Assembly: GCF_048544455.1 (NCBI RefSeq) | Contig: NC_133534.1 | Location: 37,014,217 to 37,078,216 of the forward strand | Length of the DNA: 64,000 bases | Reading direction: 5' to 3' | Source: Silene latifolia | Lineage: Eukaryota; Streptophyta; Magnoliopsida; Caryophyllales; Caryophyllaceae | Shown here: piece by piece, positions 20,200 through 31,876 of the stretch | Numbering within the stretch: position 1 is the stretch's first letter | Layout: each line of letters begins with the position of its first letter | Made by a program: the position numbers and the translations under genes | Notes under the pieces: generated by a model | Told to the model about the DNA's origin: nothing | What the model saw: the letters and a program-made list of their open reading frames with translations, nothing else | Databases searched by the model: none

Positions 20200-20900
20200 T
20201 TAGTATCCAGCTAAACCCAAGAAACTTCTAACCTCAGCGACATTCTTCGGTGCTTCCCACTTTGTCACTGCCTCAATCTTCGCCGGATCCACAGCTACCC
20301 CATCCTTAGAGATTACATGCCCCAGAAAAGCAACTTTCTCTAACCAGAACTCACACTTGGACAGCTTAGCATACAACTCATGATCCCTCAAAGTCTGCAA
20401 CACGATCCTCAGATGCTCCTCATGCTCCTCCTTAGTCTTAGAGTAGACTAAGATGTCATCGATAAACACCACCACAAACTGGTCCAAGAACTGTCTGAAG
20501 ATTATATTCATCAAATCCATAAACACTGCCGGTGCATTAGACAACCCAAACGGCATCACCACATACTCATAATGGCCATACCTTGACGTGAAAGCTGTCT
20601 TTGGTATGTCCACCTCTCTAATCTTCACCTGATGGTACCCCGACCTCAAATCAATCTTAGAAAAGACTGTTGCACCACTCAATTGATCAAACAGGTCATC
20701 TATCCTTGGCAAAGGATACTTGTTCTTTATCGTCACACGGTTCGGCTCCTCGTAATCTATGCACTGACCTCAAGCTCCCATCTTTCTTCTTCACGAAAAG
20801 AACTGGTGCTCCCTAAGGCGATACACTTGGTCTAATGTATCCCTTCTCTATCAAATCATCCAACTGCTTCCTAAGTTCCTCCATCTCCATAGGACCCATA
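20200..20900 (-). pseudogene. Nested element: reverse transcriptase
   Basis: The main frame (20200-20736) reads [48 protein letters not shown], the catalytic [13 protein letters not shown], and [16 protein letters not shown]. The N-terminal part (20737-20900) is out of frame. The stop at 20200 is close to the SFLGLAGY motif that links to RNase H. Confidence 0.9.
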
Positions 20901-20955
20901 CGGTACGGTGCCTTAGAGATTGGCCCCGTCCCTGGCTTCAACTCTACGGTGAAAT

Positions 20956-21560
20956 CTATCTCCCTCTTCGGTGGCAACCCCGGAATCTCCTCTGGAAAAA
21001 CATCGCAAACTCTCCCACCACCGGTATCTCATCAACTGTCGGACTCTCTATCCGGTCATCTCTCACATGACACAAGATCAACGGACATCCCTTCCTCAGA
21101 TAAGACTTCAAGGTGACAGCTGCAATCAACTTAACTTTGGGTTTGACTAGAAACCCACGGTAAGACACACTAACACCCTTTGGACCTCTTAAGGACACTT
21201 TCTTTTGATGACAGTCTATCTTAGCTTTATACTTTCCTAACCAATCCATCCCAACTATCATCTCAAAACCATTAAAAGGAAACTCTAGCAAGTCTACAGG
21301 GAAATCGACTTGCCCAACTATGAAAGATACATCTCTAAACAACCTCCCACACGATACAGACTCACCCGAAGGTATGAAAACTTGCTCACTAACAGATTCA
21401 TATACTCTCAAACCCAACTGTTTTTACATGACTCAAGACACAAACGATCGAGAAGCCCCGAATCAAACAAAACAAACGTAGGAATACCATTAACAAGGAA
21501 TGTACGGGTGATAACGTGCGCATCTTCCTCAGTTGCCTTCTTCTCCATCATGAACAACTT
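20956..21560 (-). pseudogene. Nested element: aspartic protease
   Basis: A frame break near 21410 divides the domain. The active-site region VLFDSG is at about 21462-21480. 20956-21417 has the downstream part (FIVGQVDFPVDLLEFPF, MIVGMDWLGKYKAKIDC). The motif IVGMDWL is typical of this lineage. Confidence 0.85.
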
Positions 21561-21599
21561 GCCATCGGTCTTCCGCCCACCTCCCGGACAAGATCTTGC

Positions 21600-22708
21600 C
21601 GATGCGGTCGGCTTAGCACCCGACCCTTGATTGTTGTTGTTGTTCGTCGGTGTCTTCTGATAAGAATTACCGCCGTTGCGGTTGCTTCCACTCTGGTAAC
21701 TCGACTTCCCGGTTTGGCCATGATCCCGGTGGCCGCTCGCGAAGCTCGTGCGAGTCTCGAAAAGATCCGGTGCGCTCGTGCACTCATGTCTCTTGTGGCC
21801 TACACCACCACAACCAAAGCAGGTCACTCCCCAACTATTACTCACACTCCCACGGCCACGCCCAAAAGAAGCCCCAAAGACTAAACCCGGACCAAAAAGA
21901 AAATCCCTTAGATCGATTGTGGTTGCCTTTCTTGTGATTCGATTGGCCACCACCCTCGCTCTCGGACTTCCTCTTCTCACCACCCGACCTCTCCTGAGCC
22001 ATCTCCACCAACCTCTCGGCTCTTCCAGCCCTCTCATAAGCTTCCTTAACATCGGTAAGGATCCCCACGGGTAACTTATCCATAATCGTGGTAGTCAACC
22101 CTCTTTCAAACCTCAATGCCAGGTTCTCCTCACTCAAACCCATATCCTCAAAGATACCTGGACTTCTCATTGAACTGTCTGTAGTACTCTCCACCGACAT
22201 CTCGCGGTCATCTTAAACTTATCAAACTCTTCCCTCAACTTACTCCTCACATGCTCCGACACGAACTCCTTCCTCACAGCCCTACGAAACTCCTCCCAAG
22301 GTATAGCGGGTAAGCCTTGGTTGGTGTATATCTCCTTAGCACTCACCTTCACTGAATCCCACCACTTGCCTCGCTGCCTCCCTCGGATAGAACGCACTGT
22401 TCCACTCTCATCTCATCGGGACAATGAACCAAGTCTAAGATGTTCTCCATCTCTCTCAGCCAACTATCAAGAAGGTTAGGTTCCCCAACCCCCTTGTATT
22501 CCTTCGGGTTAAACCTCGCAATATAGAGGCTGATTTTTGAATGATCAACCTCCTTCTCCTTACTCTTATCCTTGTCCTCATTCACTCTCTTCCGGGTCTC
22601 AGTAAGAGCGTCCTGGTGCTTTAACATCTTAACGATGTCATCCACGGTCATAAGCTCAGCTCTCGCGTGCAAAGCAGTTCTCTTGGGCGGCATCTTGAAA
22701 CTATACAT
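21600..22708 (-). pseudogene. Nested element: gag with zinc knuckle
   Basis: Gag is split over at least four frames. It starts near MPPKRTALHARAELMTVDD (22693). Then come ISLYIARFNPKEYKGVGEP, a capsid part (FRRAVRKEFVSEHVRSKLRE), ENLALRFERGLTTTIMDKL, and a CCHC zinc knuckle CFGCGGVGHKRHEC at about 21780-21821, followed by a G/N/Q-rich tail. The frameshifts make it non-functional. Confidence 0.85.
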
Positions 22709-22778
22709 ATATAAGAAAAGGGGTAGATATGAACATACGTACTAAACTTCAAAACACGAAGACGCGACCCCCAGAACC

Positions 22779-23044
22779 TACTCGATCGAGTTCCCAAACC
22801 CACTCGATCGAGTAACGGGCTACTCGATCGAGTGCCCCATGTACTCGATCGAGTACCCAAACTCCAGAACCAAACAGACCTTCTGATCTCTTTCCTACTC
22901 GATCGAGTATCTAGGCTACTCGATCGAGTGACCCCCTACTCGATCGAGTACCCCTAGTTACTCGATCGAGTTCCCCAAAACTCGATTCTGGACTCAAAAT
23001 CGCCAAAAACCCACCCGATCGAGTCAGTCTCACTCGATCGAGTA
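22779..23044. repeat. Palindrome array in 5' leader of nested element, two modules of four sites plus two
   Basis: Sites start at 22779, 22801, 22821, 22842; then 22896, 22917, 22937, 22959; then 23012 and 23031. Within modules the spacing is 20-22 bp. Modules repeat at 116-117 bp. The gap after the first module contains CCAGAACCAAACAGACC. The array lies between the gag start and the primer site. Confidence 0.95.
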
Positions 23045-23460
23045 ACACTAATTCGTAAAAGCTACCCGCATGTTACGTCATATGCTAACATGTTAAATTT
23101 TATAAATCACATATTATATCATAACGATCATACTATTAATTGCCACGTTGTAAAACACTCAACATGCTATCATTTCATCAACAGTTTCGATATATATAAC
23201 ATCACTTTTCTTTCATCTCCTCAACTTCCAATTCGAACATCCATCAATCAACACATCCATCACATTTGTAAACAAGTTAACCAAACACACATACGACAAA
23301 CACTTCCCCCATGTGACCGGTTCAAAGTTGTAGGGCGACCCCCGCGACTTTAGGACGTCTCCCAAGCCTTTGCACTAGCTCCTACAACTTTTACCCCGGG
23401 TTCATTTTAATTGACTCCCTATGTTCATTAAGTTCATTGGTTACAGGTTTCAGGATCGTC

Positions 23461-23472
23461 GCTCTGATACCA
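23461..23472 (-). other. Primer binding site for initiator tRNA-Met (nested element)
   Basis: On the minus strand TGGTATCAGAGC follows the 5' LTR end by two bases. It is complementary to the 3' end of plant initiator tRNA-Met, the standard primer site of many plant LTR elements. Confidence 0.9.
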
Positions 23473-23474
23473 TT

Positions 23475-24802
23475 TGTAACACCCCCATACTCCAAGTGCC
23501 TTACCAGGACCACTCAGGTATGAAGACATCACCATCTCGGTCGCCCGAGGTATGATAATCAAATAGACAAAACAGAAACAACGTTTATTATAAATGGTTT
23601 AATGAATAAATACAATCCTCAAAACCAAACCAAAGTACGATACAATATTCTCAAATGACTGTCTAACTGAAAAGTAAATAAACTAAGGCTACAGCGGAAG
23701 ACTCCTATCGTCATGTCGTGGCATCCCAGCTATCCCAAGACTCTTCTCAATACCGCTCAATATCTCGCTCACCATCCCGAATGGATCACCGCAGTTTACA
23801 AAACAACACCGGGTCGTACTAATTACACAATCAATATAGATAACAATAATAAGATAAACAGACAATTGAATCACACACACACACACACCACCAACTCCCA
23901 TCATCTCAATCGACCGTCCTTTGGACCGGACCACCGCCACCGGGGACCGCAGCCGTTCCCACCTAAGCCCCGCTCATCATACCGAGCGATAACCCTGTCC
24001 CATTAATGTGCACATCCCCTCCCGTGGCGGGTTCCACGAAGGGCGAAACTAGGGCGTGAAGTCACTCCCGCAAGTGACCCCACTCAGCCGAGAACGCATC
24101 TCGAGAACCATCAACAACAATCACAACCACAAACATAGTACAATCATCACATCAAACAACTAACTACAAAGACATCACCAATATCCCATTATGGGACTAA
24201 TGCGAGTAGGAAATCCTACCCGGAAAGCACAACAAGCGAGACGGTATCTACAATTTGTATCAAAACGCCTCTTCTACGAATCCTCCTTCTATCATATAAC
24301 ACATATAGGCTATACATCACATACTACGCACAAAAACCCCCAATCCCTAAATTAGGGTTTAACCAAACTTAGCAAAACATTATAAAAATTATATTAAAAG
24401 CTTACCCTCAACGCAAGGAACTCAACGATACGAACTACGACACGAACTGACCGTCTGAACTCCGGGAATTGCTAAGAATGCGATTAGGAAGATGAAGTGG
24501 CTGCTTTCTCTCTTAAACAGGGTTTTAGGTTTTGTAAAAGTGATTTAAAACAATGACGATTATGTTTAAATACCTTAATCGCATAATTAACAAAACCCGA
24601 GAAAAACTCCCCGTAAAACCGGACACTCGATCGAGTACCTAAGGTACTCGATCGAGTACCCCCTTACTCGATCGAGTACCCCAGCTACTCGATCGAGTAC
24701 CCAACAGGTCAGAAACTATTTTATTTCGCAAATTGCCCTTACTCGACAGAGTAAGGGCTACTCGATAGAGTACCCCAAGACTTATAAATACGGAGTATTA
24801 CA
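23475..24802 (-). mobile_element. 5' LTR of nested Tekay-like element
   Basis: 1328 bp, same ends as the 3' LTR. The first 230 bp (plus strand) look identical to the partner. Further on there are scattered differences, many of them one- or two-base indels. Confidence 0.95.
24624..24772. repeat. Palindrome array in nested element 5' LTR
   Basis: Sites start at 24624, 24645, 24665, 24686, 24740 and 24759, with spacings 21, 20, 21, 54 and 19. The same spacing pattern is seen in the solo LTR at 50781-50928. Confidence 0.95.
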
Positions 24803-24807
24803 ATGAC
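24803..24807. repeat. Target site duplication of nested Tekay-like element (right)
   Basis: ATGAC, identical to 16578-16582. Confidence 0.95.
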
Positions 24808-26981
24808 ATTAATAGAGGACCCCGAGTCTAGCATAGCTCTAGCAAAAGCCTTGCCTCCAATTGAGCACGTATAGTTAGCATGCCCGAATCATCGCACTTT
24901 TTGGGAAGATTTTGTTTGAAAATTGCCGAGACATGCCTACTAACCATGACTCTTTCAACTCCTTTCCTTGGCTTCCGTTTAGGGGTGCAAATTTCTTTGA
25001 GGAACTTTGCATACCTAGGAACGGTGTTAATGATAGTAAAAAGAGGGATGTTGACCTCACATTTCCTAAAAGTCTCATAAAGATCAGTGTCTTTATCAAA
25101 CTTTTTGGGACTTGTGAGGGCACTAGGAAATGGTACCTCCGGTTCATACTCTTGTTCAATCTCTTTGAGTTGATCCTTTGTGTTGGTGCTTCCCTCCTTT
25201 CCTTTGTCAATGCTCCAAGGACTCTTTTCTTTTTCCTCATTAGCTTTTGAAGATGATCCTTTCTCTTGTTCAACCACAAGCTCTTCTTCAATTTGCTCTT
25301 CAATGTCAATAACCCTTTCTTGTGACTTGCCCCTTCTATTCTTCTTGGGAGGGGATTCTAAAGTTCTCCCCTTCCTCAATGTCATAGCACTAGCATTCTC
25401 TCTAAGAGGAAATGTAGTGGAGGGAATAGAAGTTGAGGTCCTTTGATTTTTCTTGGCAAGTTCTTGGGCAATTTGGCCAAGTTGGACTTCAAGGTTGGCA
25501 ACCTTGGCATCACTAACACTCTTGTCAACATCAATCTTGTCAAGCCTCTTGTTCGTTTTGACTTGCTCTTGCAAAATGTTCTTAAGCAAGTCTTGAACAC
25601 TTGGTTCTTTTTGAGAATTGTTATTGTTGCCTTGATTGGCAAATTGGGATGATTGACCTTGGTTTTGGTTTCTACCTTGGTTGTTGAAATTCCCATTCCT
25701 ATTTCCTTGAGAGTTTGAACCTTGACCTTGTCGGGAATTTTGGTCCCTTAAGTGGTTGAATTGACCATTCACAAAGCTCTTTGAGGTGTCACCACCCCAA
25801 CCAAGTCTAGGATTGTCTCTACTCCCAACATTGTAATTGTTGCCACTAGGGCCATAATTGTAGTATCCTCCCCCTTGAGGATTCCTAGCATTGTAATTCC
25901 CATAGCCCATTGCACTTACATTCTCCACTCCAATTCCTTCTTCAATCATGATGGGGCAATTTTCCTCCAAGTGGGGACCTTGACAATAGTTGCATTCCAC
26001 TTGATTCCCTTTTCTCCCATCCTTGTTTGGATTGTTCACTATCATATTCTTCACCAAGTGAGTCAAATCATTCACACTTTGCTCAAGGTTTTGATTGGAT
26101 GAAGAAGAGGTTTCCATTGAAGAAGTATTCCGTGTTCCCCTTTGAGTTCTTCCATAATTCCTCGTAGTAGAGGCAAGTCTCTCAATGATTTTCTTGGCAT
26201 CCACTATGGAAAAATTTTCCAACTCTCCTCCGGTAGCATAATTGACCATTCTTTGATCATCTTGGCCCAACCCTTCATAGAAGTTCACAAGAAGATCATC
26301 ATCGCTCAACCCGTGGTATGGGCATTGAGCTACCAACTTTTTGAACCTCTCCCAATACTCATACATGGTTTCACCATTGAAGTCTTGTTCTATGGTAGTA
26401 ATGGGCTTCTTAGCACGGTTGTGACGGGCATCGGGGTAGTACTTATCAAGAAAAGCCGCCTTCATTTCCTTCCAAGTTCTTATAGATCCCGGATCAAGAT
26501 AAAAGAGTCAATCTTTGGCCGAATCCAACAAAGAAAATGGGAAGGCCCGTAATTTGAATTGATCCTCCGACACCCCATTCGGAATAGCACCTTCACACAT
26601 CATGTGAAATTCCGAAAGGTGACGGTTTGGGTCATTCCCCGCATGGCCATGGAACTTAGGCAAGTTATGGATAAATAAGCCTTTGAGTTCGAAATTTGCA
26701 TTGGCTCCTAGAGGGGGATAGGTGATACACAAGGGTTGCTCATCATAATTCCTTGCTCGTATCTCCCGGATGGTTCTTGTGTCATTCGCCATAGGGGGAT
26801 ACTCTACTTCAATCGGATTTACTTCAATAGGTTCTTCAATAGGTGCTTCTAAGGGTGCTTCTTCTACTCTATGTTCTCTTTGTGCTCTTTGGTACCAAGG
26901 ATTAGTAAATAACCACGAATATGCTCCAAAAGCATCCTCTTCCACGGGGGTTGATTCACCGTGTTGTGGAAAACTAAACAT
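24808..26981 (-). pseudogene. Athila-like gag and start of protease, unit A
   Basis: Gag starts at MFSFPQHGESTPVEED (26981). The capsid region includes PLCITYPPLGANANFEL, FIHNLPKFHGHAGNDPN and KLRAFPFSLLDSAKD. An in-frame TGA (26508-26510) replaces a TGG that is intact in unit C. The rest (24828-26465) has a zinc knuckle CNYCQGPHLEENC (CX2CX3HX4C) and long N/Q/G-rich stretches. Near 24870-24885 a one-base shift puts the protease start, with its DSGSS catalytic site, into another frame. The protease is then cut by the nested element at 24803. Confidence 0.9.
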
Positions 26982-27096
26982 AAACCTTCACACTACACAC
27001 ACAAGTTAGAACTTCCACTTACTTATCCAAAACAAAGAGAAGAGAAATAACTACTAACATGCAATTTAACAATCAAGCCTTTAGCTATGTTGCCCT
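26982..27096 (-). other. Athila unit A leader between primer site and gag
   Basis: A short untranslated leader, nearly identical to that of unit C (about 33830-33932). No other signal is seen. Confidence 0.5.
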
Positions 27097-27114
27097 TCCC
27101 CGGCAACGGCGCCA
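27097..27114 (-). other. Primer binding site for tRNA-Asp, unit A
   Basis: On the minus strand TGGCGCCGTTGCCGGGGA lies five bases after the LTR end. It is the complement of the 3' end of plant tRNA-Asp (GTC), the primer used by Athila-type elements. Confidence 0.9.
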
Positions 27115-27119
27115 AAATT

Positions 27120-28637
27120 TGATAGGCATAAAACTAGGTGTCGTAAAATACTAGAATTAAGCTACCAAATTAACAATTTATAAGCCAAACTATACTCTAG
27201 AGTACTCTAAATGATAAAGTAATATAGTGCAAGTAAGGGTCGAACCCAAGAGAAGGTCTTTTAAGCTAAATACTTGAATTGTAAACTATTGACTACTAAA
27301 GACAAGATTATAAACAAACAATGGTTATTCACAATGACAAACAATAGAGGGACATAAAAAGGGGGGTTTTTGAGTTGATTGGTGACATGAAACAAAGTGA
27401 AATTTGCAATCTTAGTCTAACAAGCAATATAACAAACACTTGGTGAGTAAGATGATTCAATAATTAAGAGAACTTGGTGCAATCCTACAAGTTCCAACTT
27501 TTCTCAAAGCAAGACTCTTTTCTCTCTAGCTTTCATTTACCCAACAACAATCCTCAAGCAAGTGATTACCACTATCTAAGCCAACAATGATAACCCTACT
27601 TAAACTACAAATTCTAACATTAAACCATGTAAGAATTGTAACCAAGAGCATGAAGAACAAAACCAAGAGGAAAGTAAATGGGATATCACAAAGATATGTT
27701 TAAACCAACAAATCCTATGATATAATCAATTTCTACTCACAAAGGTTGATACTTTAAACCAAGATAACAACAATTATGAGATGCTTCAACAAGTTATTAC
27801 AAAAGCAAGCAACTTTGCAACAACAAGCAATAGATGAATATAAAAGAGGCAAGGGTAATTACTTCTCACAACAAAACATTCATCATGTCATTAAAACTTA
27901 GAAATTGAAATAAATGAAAGAGTAGAGATTAAGGAGTCAATACAATGATAAAGATGAAAGCTTGCAATGGATTACACCAAGTAGGGAAGGATTTAGCCTT
28001 CCATAGTCTTCAAAACCCAAAGAAATAAAGAAAGATTACAACTTTGCATCAAAATAGTCTTCTAAATTACTACAAGCTTAAACCTTAAGAATGAGATTAG
28101 ATGAGATGATATGATGGTAGGTGAATGTTTTAGGTCTTCAAACTCTCGGGTATTTATAGGCCTTCACGAAAACCTAGAAAGATTTCCACTTAAGAAGCCC
28201 ACAAAGAAGATTAGAAAAACCCGTAAAGCAGAGCTGCGCAGGCTGCGCAAACCTTTGTTCATGCTGCGCAATTGTGCAAGACTGCGCACTGTTTTGTTTG
28301 CAGCTGCGCGCATGTGCTCGCATTTCTGGACTTCTATTTTCCACGAGCTAGACCTCTTCAATTGCCTTCATTTCTTCTAGTCTTCATTCCTACTTCTCCC
28401 AACTGGTTTCCGGGTTACAAGTGATCCTCTTGTGCCTTGTATTGACCTTTAAAAGGTGCTCTATTGCCGCTCGGGTTCCATGCATTAAGGATTGAGTGCC
28501 CAACCGAGTAAAAATGCACAAGTTACCACCATATAACCAATTGCCAATTGTTAGGAAAAGTGTACCAAAAGACCCATATTAAAAGACACGAGGGTGATAA
28601 AATCACCCTCTTAGACCGACACAATACATTACTATCA
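27120..28637 (-). mobile_element. Athila-like LTR 2 (shared by units A and C)
   Basis: 1518 bp, ends TGATAG...CTATCA. It is the 5' LTR of unit A and, because a polypurine tract and 3' untranslated region follow directly at 28638, also the 3' LTR of unit C. It is almost identical to LTR 1 outside the repeat cluster. Confidence 0.95.
28235..28315. repeat. Degenerate TGCGCA cluster in LTR 2
   Basis: One intact TGCGCAGGCTGCGCA (28235-28249) is followed by broken forms (TGCGCAATTGTGCA, CTGCGCACTG, CTGCGCGCATG). The flanking LTR sequence is nearly identical to LTR 1, so the cluster is the variable part. Confidence 0.85.
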
Positions 28638-29511
28638 AACTCCCCCACACTTAGACTTTTGCTAGTCCCGAGCAAAACCCGAAACAAGCGACCATGAAGT
28701 CTACAAGAGAGTGTAGGAGAGAATGATCACTCTTCCCTTTCCTCTTCCTTCTTATATCTCCCTCGAAACACAACCACCAATTAAAAAGAAAAAGAACTTG
28801 ACTCAAATTTGACACCACTCTTCACTCACTCCCCCGCCTTATTTCTCCCTCAAACACGGACATGACACACCACCAACGCCGACTCATCACGCAACTCCAC
28901 CCTTCTTATATCACCAAAGTAGAAGTGGTCACTCTTGCCTTATCCCAAGGAAATAGAAAAGTGACCTAAACAATCCTCCAACTCATTCATCTTCCCCTTA
29001 TATCACCTCCTTATCACTCCAAGCAATGCAAGTCATGCTACTAAGTCGGCCAAACACCAACAAAGATCAACAACCTAGTAGCCAACATGAAAAACCACCA
29101 ATTTGAAACAATTTTTTTTGTGACACAAAAATAAATTAAATCCTAAAGCTAGCCTCCTTCCAAGACCCTCCTTATTGCTCCCTTCTTATCCCTCCATCTT
29201 TTTGGTGTTGCATTTTTCAATTTTTCGCTTTTTTTGTGTTTGAAAATCCCTCATTTTGCCTAAGGTGCCCTTTCGGGTTTTCACCTTAGCTTTTTCCTTT
29301 CCTCTCATCGGTAGCTCGCAACTCGATTCTTCATTTTGCCCGGAATGCCCTTTCGGGTTTTCATTCCGTCCTCGGCCACCTTTTCCAATCTTGCCTAGGT
29401 GCCCACCTTTGTGGGTTTTCACCTAGCCGAAATTTTCAATTTTTTTTTTTTATTTGCATTGACAATTTACATATGTCCTCAATGTGAGGGAGTGCCAACT
29501 TCTTCAAACTT
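28638..29511 (-). other. Athila unit C polypurine tract and 3' untranslated region
   Basis: It begins with the same purine tract (minus-strand GTGTGGGGGAGTT) and closely matches 9331-10249. A 78-codon basic ORF is again present at 29186-29422. A short segment is missing near 29476 relative to unit A. Confidence 0.75.
29260..29426 (-). other. Three consecutive hairpins of common design, unit C
   Basis: The stems are at 29260-29267/29282-29289, 29341-29347/29362-29368 and 29395-29401/29420-29426, each with the inner stem and TTTT bulge described for unit A. All outer stem bases are unchanged relative to unit A. The loop of the third differs by one base. Confidence 0.85.
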
Positions 29512-31258
29512 TTAGTTGGAGGGGCCCGAGCCTTCTCCTTGCTCATATGCCCCCCGGTTCATTCTTCTTCTTTCTCTTCTCTCTCTTTCTTGTTGGGCCC
29601 TTATGTAGGCCTCATTGACTTGAGCTTCATTGATGGTGGGTTGATAGGTTGGTTCATTTTGGTGAATAGTCATGCCGAAAAGGCCTTGAATAAGGCCAAA
29701 GGAGTCTTCATGGGCTCGAGCGTCATAGTAAGAGTCCTCAAGGTATTGGTGGTGTCTTTCGTTTTGCACCCCAAATTGTTGGCTCACTTCTTCACGCCAC
29801 TTGTTTTGCTCTTGCCACATGGCTTGATTTTCCGCCCAAGCCTTGGCACTTTGTTGTTGCCATTCAAGAGACTCCTCTTGCCTCTTGGCAATCCCCTCAA
29901 GAATTCTCCTTTGGGCCAATTCGGCCTCATCTCCCAACCTTTTATGCTCTTCAAAAGATCTCCGAAATTGATCAAAACTCTCCAATCTTGGCGCTTGTTG
30001 TTGTTGCCAAGAATGGGAGCTCTCAACCCTCCCACTAATTGCGTCCAACGTCCCCCGGGTCTCCTCAAAGTACTTGAACATTTGGTATTGCCATGGTGGT
30101 AAAGGTGGACTTGAGGAACCCCCGGCCTCAAACATAGGAGTGTCTTGAGGCGGTTGGTAGGATGAAGGAATGTGTGGGGTCTCATGGAAGCCCCCCTCAA
30201 TTATCTCAACCTCTCTTTCTTCCTCTTGTTGGGGATCACGGGAAAATTCAACGGCTCTCCTCTTCCTCATTCTTGGTGGGAGTGGGTTGGGGAGATTGGC
30301 CTCGGCGGGACAAAAGAAATCCCGGGCTCGTGGTCCACTCGGGAGGGGGCCATTCAAAGGTAGCTTCATGTATTGTACACCCCCCTCCCCCAACCAATGA
30401 CAACTCCATCGAACCGTATCCAATGGATGAATCATGTGAGTCTCTACCAACCCCGCTTCATTGTAAAGGTGATTCCCCCACACTTGAGGTTGTTCATCCG
30501 GAATATCCCCAACCAAACTAGCCACAAAAAGAGTGACCAAACCTCCACAATTAATGCTTCCCTTCTTCTCACGTTGCTTAGATGCACCAACCACAAAAAG
30601 TCTTGTCCAATCCGGCACCCCCTCCCCCTCGGGCAACATCGCCCACATGCACTCACGGACCCCATAATTTAGTTTGGTAGGTTCCCCCATCGTAAAGAAG
30701 AAGCACGAAATCATACGTGTAAGAATCCGGATGGGGGGGTTTGTGATTGAGGAGATCTTGTCATTGTTTGTCCGGGGTGTTTTCCTCGTGAGTGCAAACC
30801 AAGTATCGTCCAAGGCCGTACCCGGTAGGTTTAAGGAGGAGGGTGGTTTGGTGATTCTCAAAATTTCCCTCACCCTCTCAAAGGTTATGGTATGCCAAGT
30901 TTTGTTCAACCTAAAGTTCACCCGCTCATTCCCTCTTTCCCCCGTGATTTGGATGGTCGAGCGGAATTCTAAGGTGTAGGCGGGGTATGTACGAGGTTGA
31001 AGGTTAATGTATCTCTCTAACCCCACCTTGGTGAGGAAGGCAAGGGTGTGGTCAAAGATACCCATATCCCTCAAGGTTTCCGGGTGAAGGAATTTGGAAA
31101 TCGGTAGGGGCTTACTCTCAAGGAACTTAAAGTAAGTCTTAAGGTTGTTTGGTAACCCTTCATCCCCCTTAAAAGGTTTGTGGTGGTGCATTGGGTGGAG
31201 GTTGGTTTGAGGATTCACCCTTCTTCTTAGATTTTCCTTTGCCAAGACCAAAAACCAT
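29512..31258 (-). pseudogene. Athila-type extra ORF after pol, unit C (N-terminal frameshift)
   Basis: A nearly complete frame matching the unit A protein. The native ATG equivalent (31258, MVFGLGK-type start) is separated from the main frame by one extra base near 31180 (GTGGTGG where unit A has GGTGG). The open frame extends upstream to 31293 only by non-ATG reading. The middle, broken in unit A, is intact here. So the two copies carry different lesions. The C-terminal region is rich in Q, E and R and probably coiled-coil. Confidence 0.85.
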
Positions 31259-31822
31259 CTTGTTCTCTTTTTAAAAATTTCAAAAACAACCACTTAAAAA
31301 CAACCAAAAATCTGAAAAATTTTCTAAGGGGCAATTCAACAAACACCTTGTGTGCACTAGCACAATATTGTGTAGCTAAGGTAATTTTGTTGAATATTTG
31401 CCTTCCCTAACAGAAAATGATTGCCAACAATCCCCAAACAAGCAATTACAAGCAAGAATTCAACTCAACTACTCAAAGGAAATCGAATTGAATAAAAAGA
31501 AGACAAAGATAGTGAAGAAAGTTGTTATACCTTCCCAGAAATCCTCAATCTTGCTTGAATGTTGAAGAATGTTGCATAAAAACCCCTTTATAACCCAGAA
31601 ATCCACTTGAACAAGCTTCAAATCAACCCGGAAAAATTCTAGGGTTTGGGAAATTGGGGGATTTTTGTCAGAAAATGGAAAGTTTGATGGTGTTTTTGAT
31701 TCCAAGGACGAATTTGGTGAAGAAATTGGTGATGAGAAGGAGGTTTGATGTTGATAAGTAGTGATTTGGTTGGATTTTTAGTGAATGAGAGGAGGGATGT
31801 TGGGGTTTTGTCGAAAAAGCTT
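31259..31822 (-). other. Spacer upstream of extra ORF, unit C
   Basis: Matches 11985-12548 of unit A up to the shared AAAAGCTT, where the unit C deletion begins. No ORF of note. Confidence 0.6.
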
Positions 31823-31876
31823 TGGTAAATAATGAGGGAATGAACACGGAATAAGAGAAGATAAGGAATCGAGATT
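31823..31876. other. 54-bp filler DNA at the pol deletion junction
   Basis: This stretch matches neither side of unit A. It joins the spacer (equivalent to 12548) to gag (equivalent to 25036). About 4.3 kb of pro-RT-RNase H-integrase are absent. Purine-rich AT sequence. I did not find its source in the window. Confidence 0.8.

Larger units (their letters stand above)
16583..24802 (-). mobile_element. Complete Tekay/Del-like Ty3/gypsy element nested in Athila protease
   Basis: 8220 bp with two similar LTRs, a primer site for initiator tRNA-Met, a polypurine tract and a 5-bp target duplication (ATGAC). The order on the minus strand is LTR, palindrome array, gag, protease, reverse transcriptase, RNase H, integrase, chromodomain, LTR. 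The chromodomain and primer site fit the Tekay/Del lineage. The LTRs are largely alike but differ at scattered positions and by a deletion of about 17 bp in the palindrome region. The coding region has many frameshifts, so the element is not autonomous. Confidence 0.95.

Noticed and set aside
22779-23044. Palindrome array considered as a CRISPR-like repeat-spacer array
   Set aside because: Repeats are palindromic, only 14 bp, with 5-8 bp intervals, inside a plant retrotransposon, and no cas genes exist. It is an LTR-element repeat.
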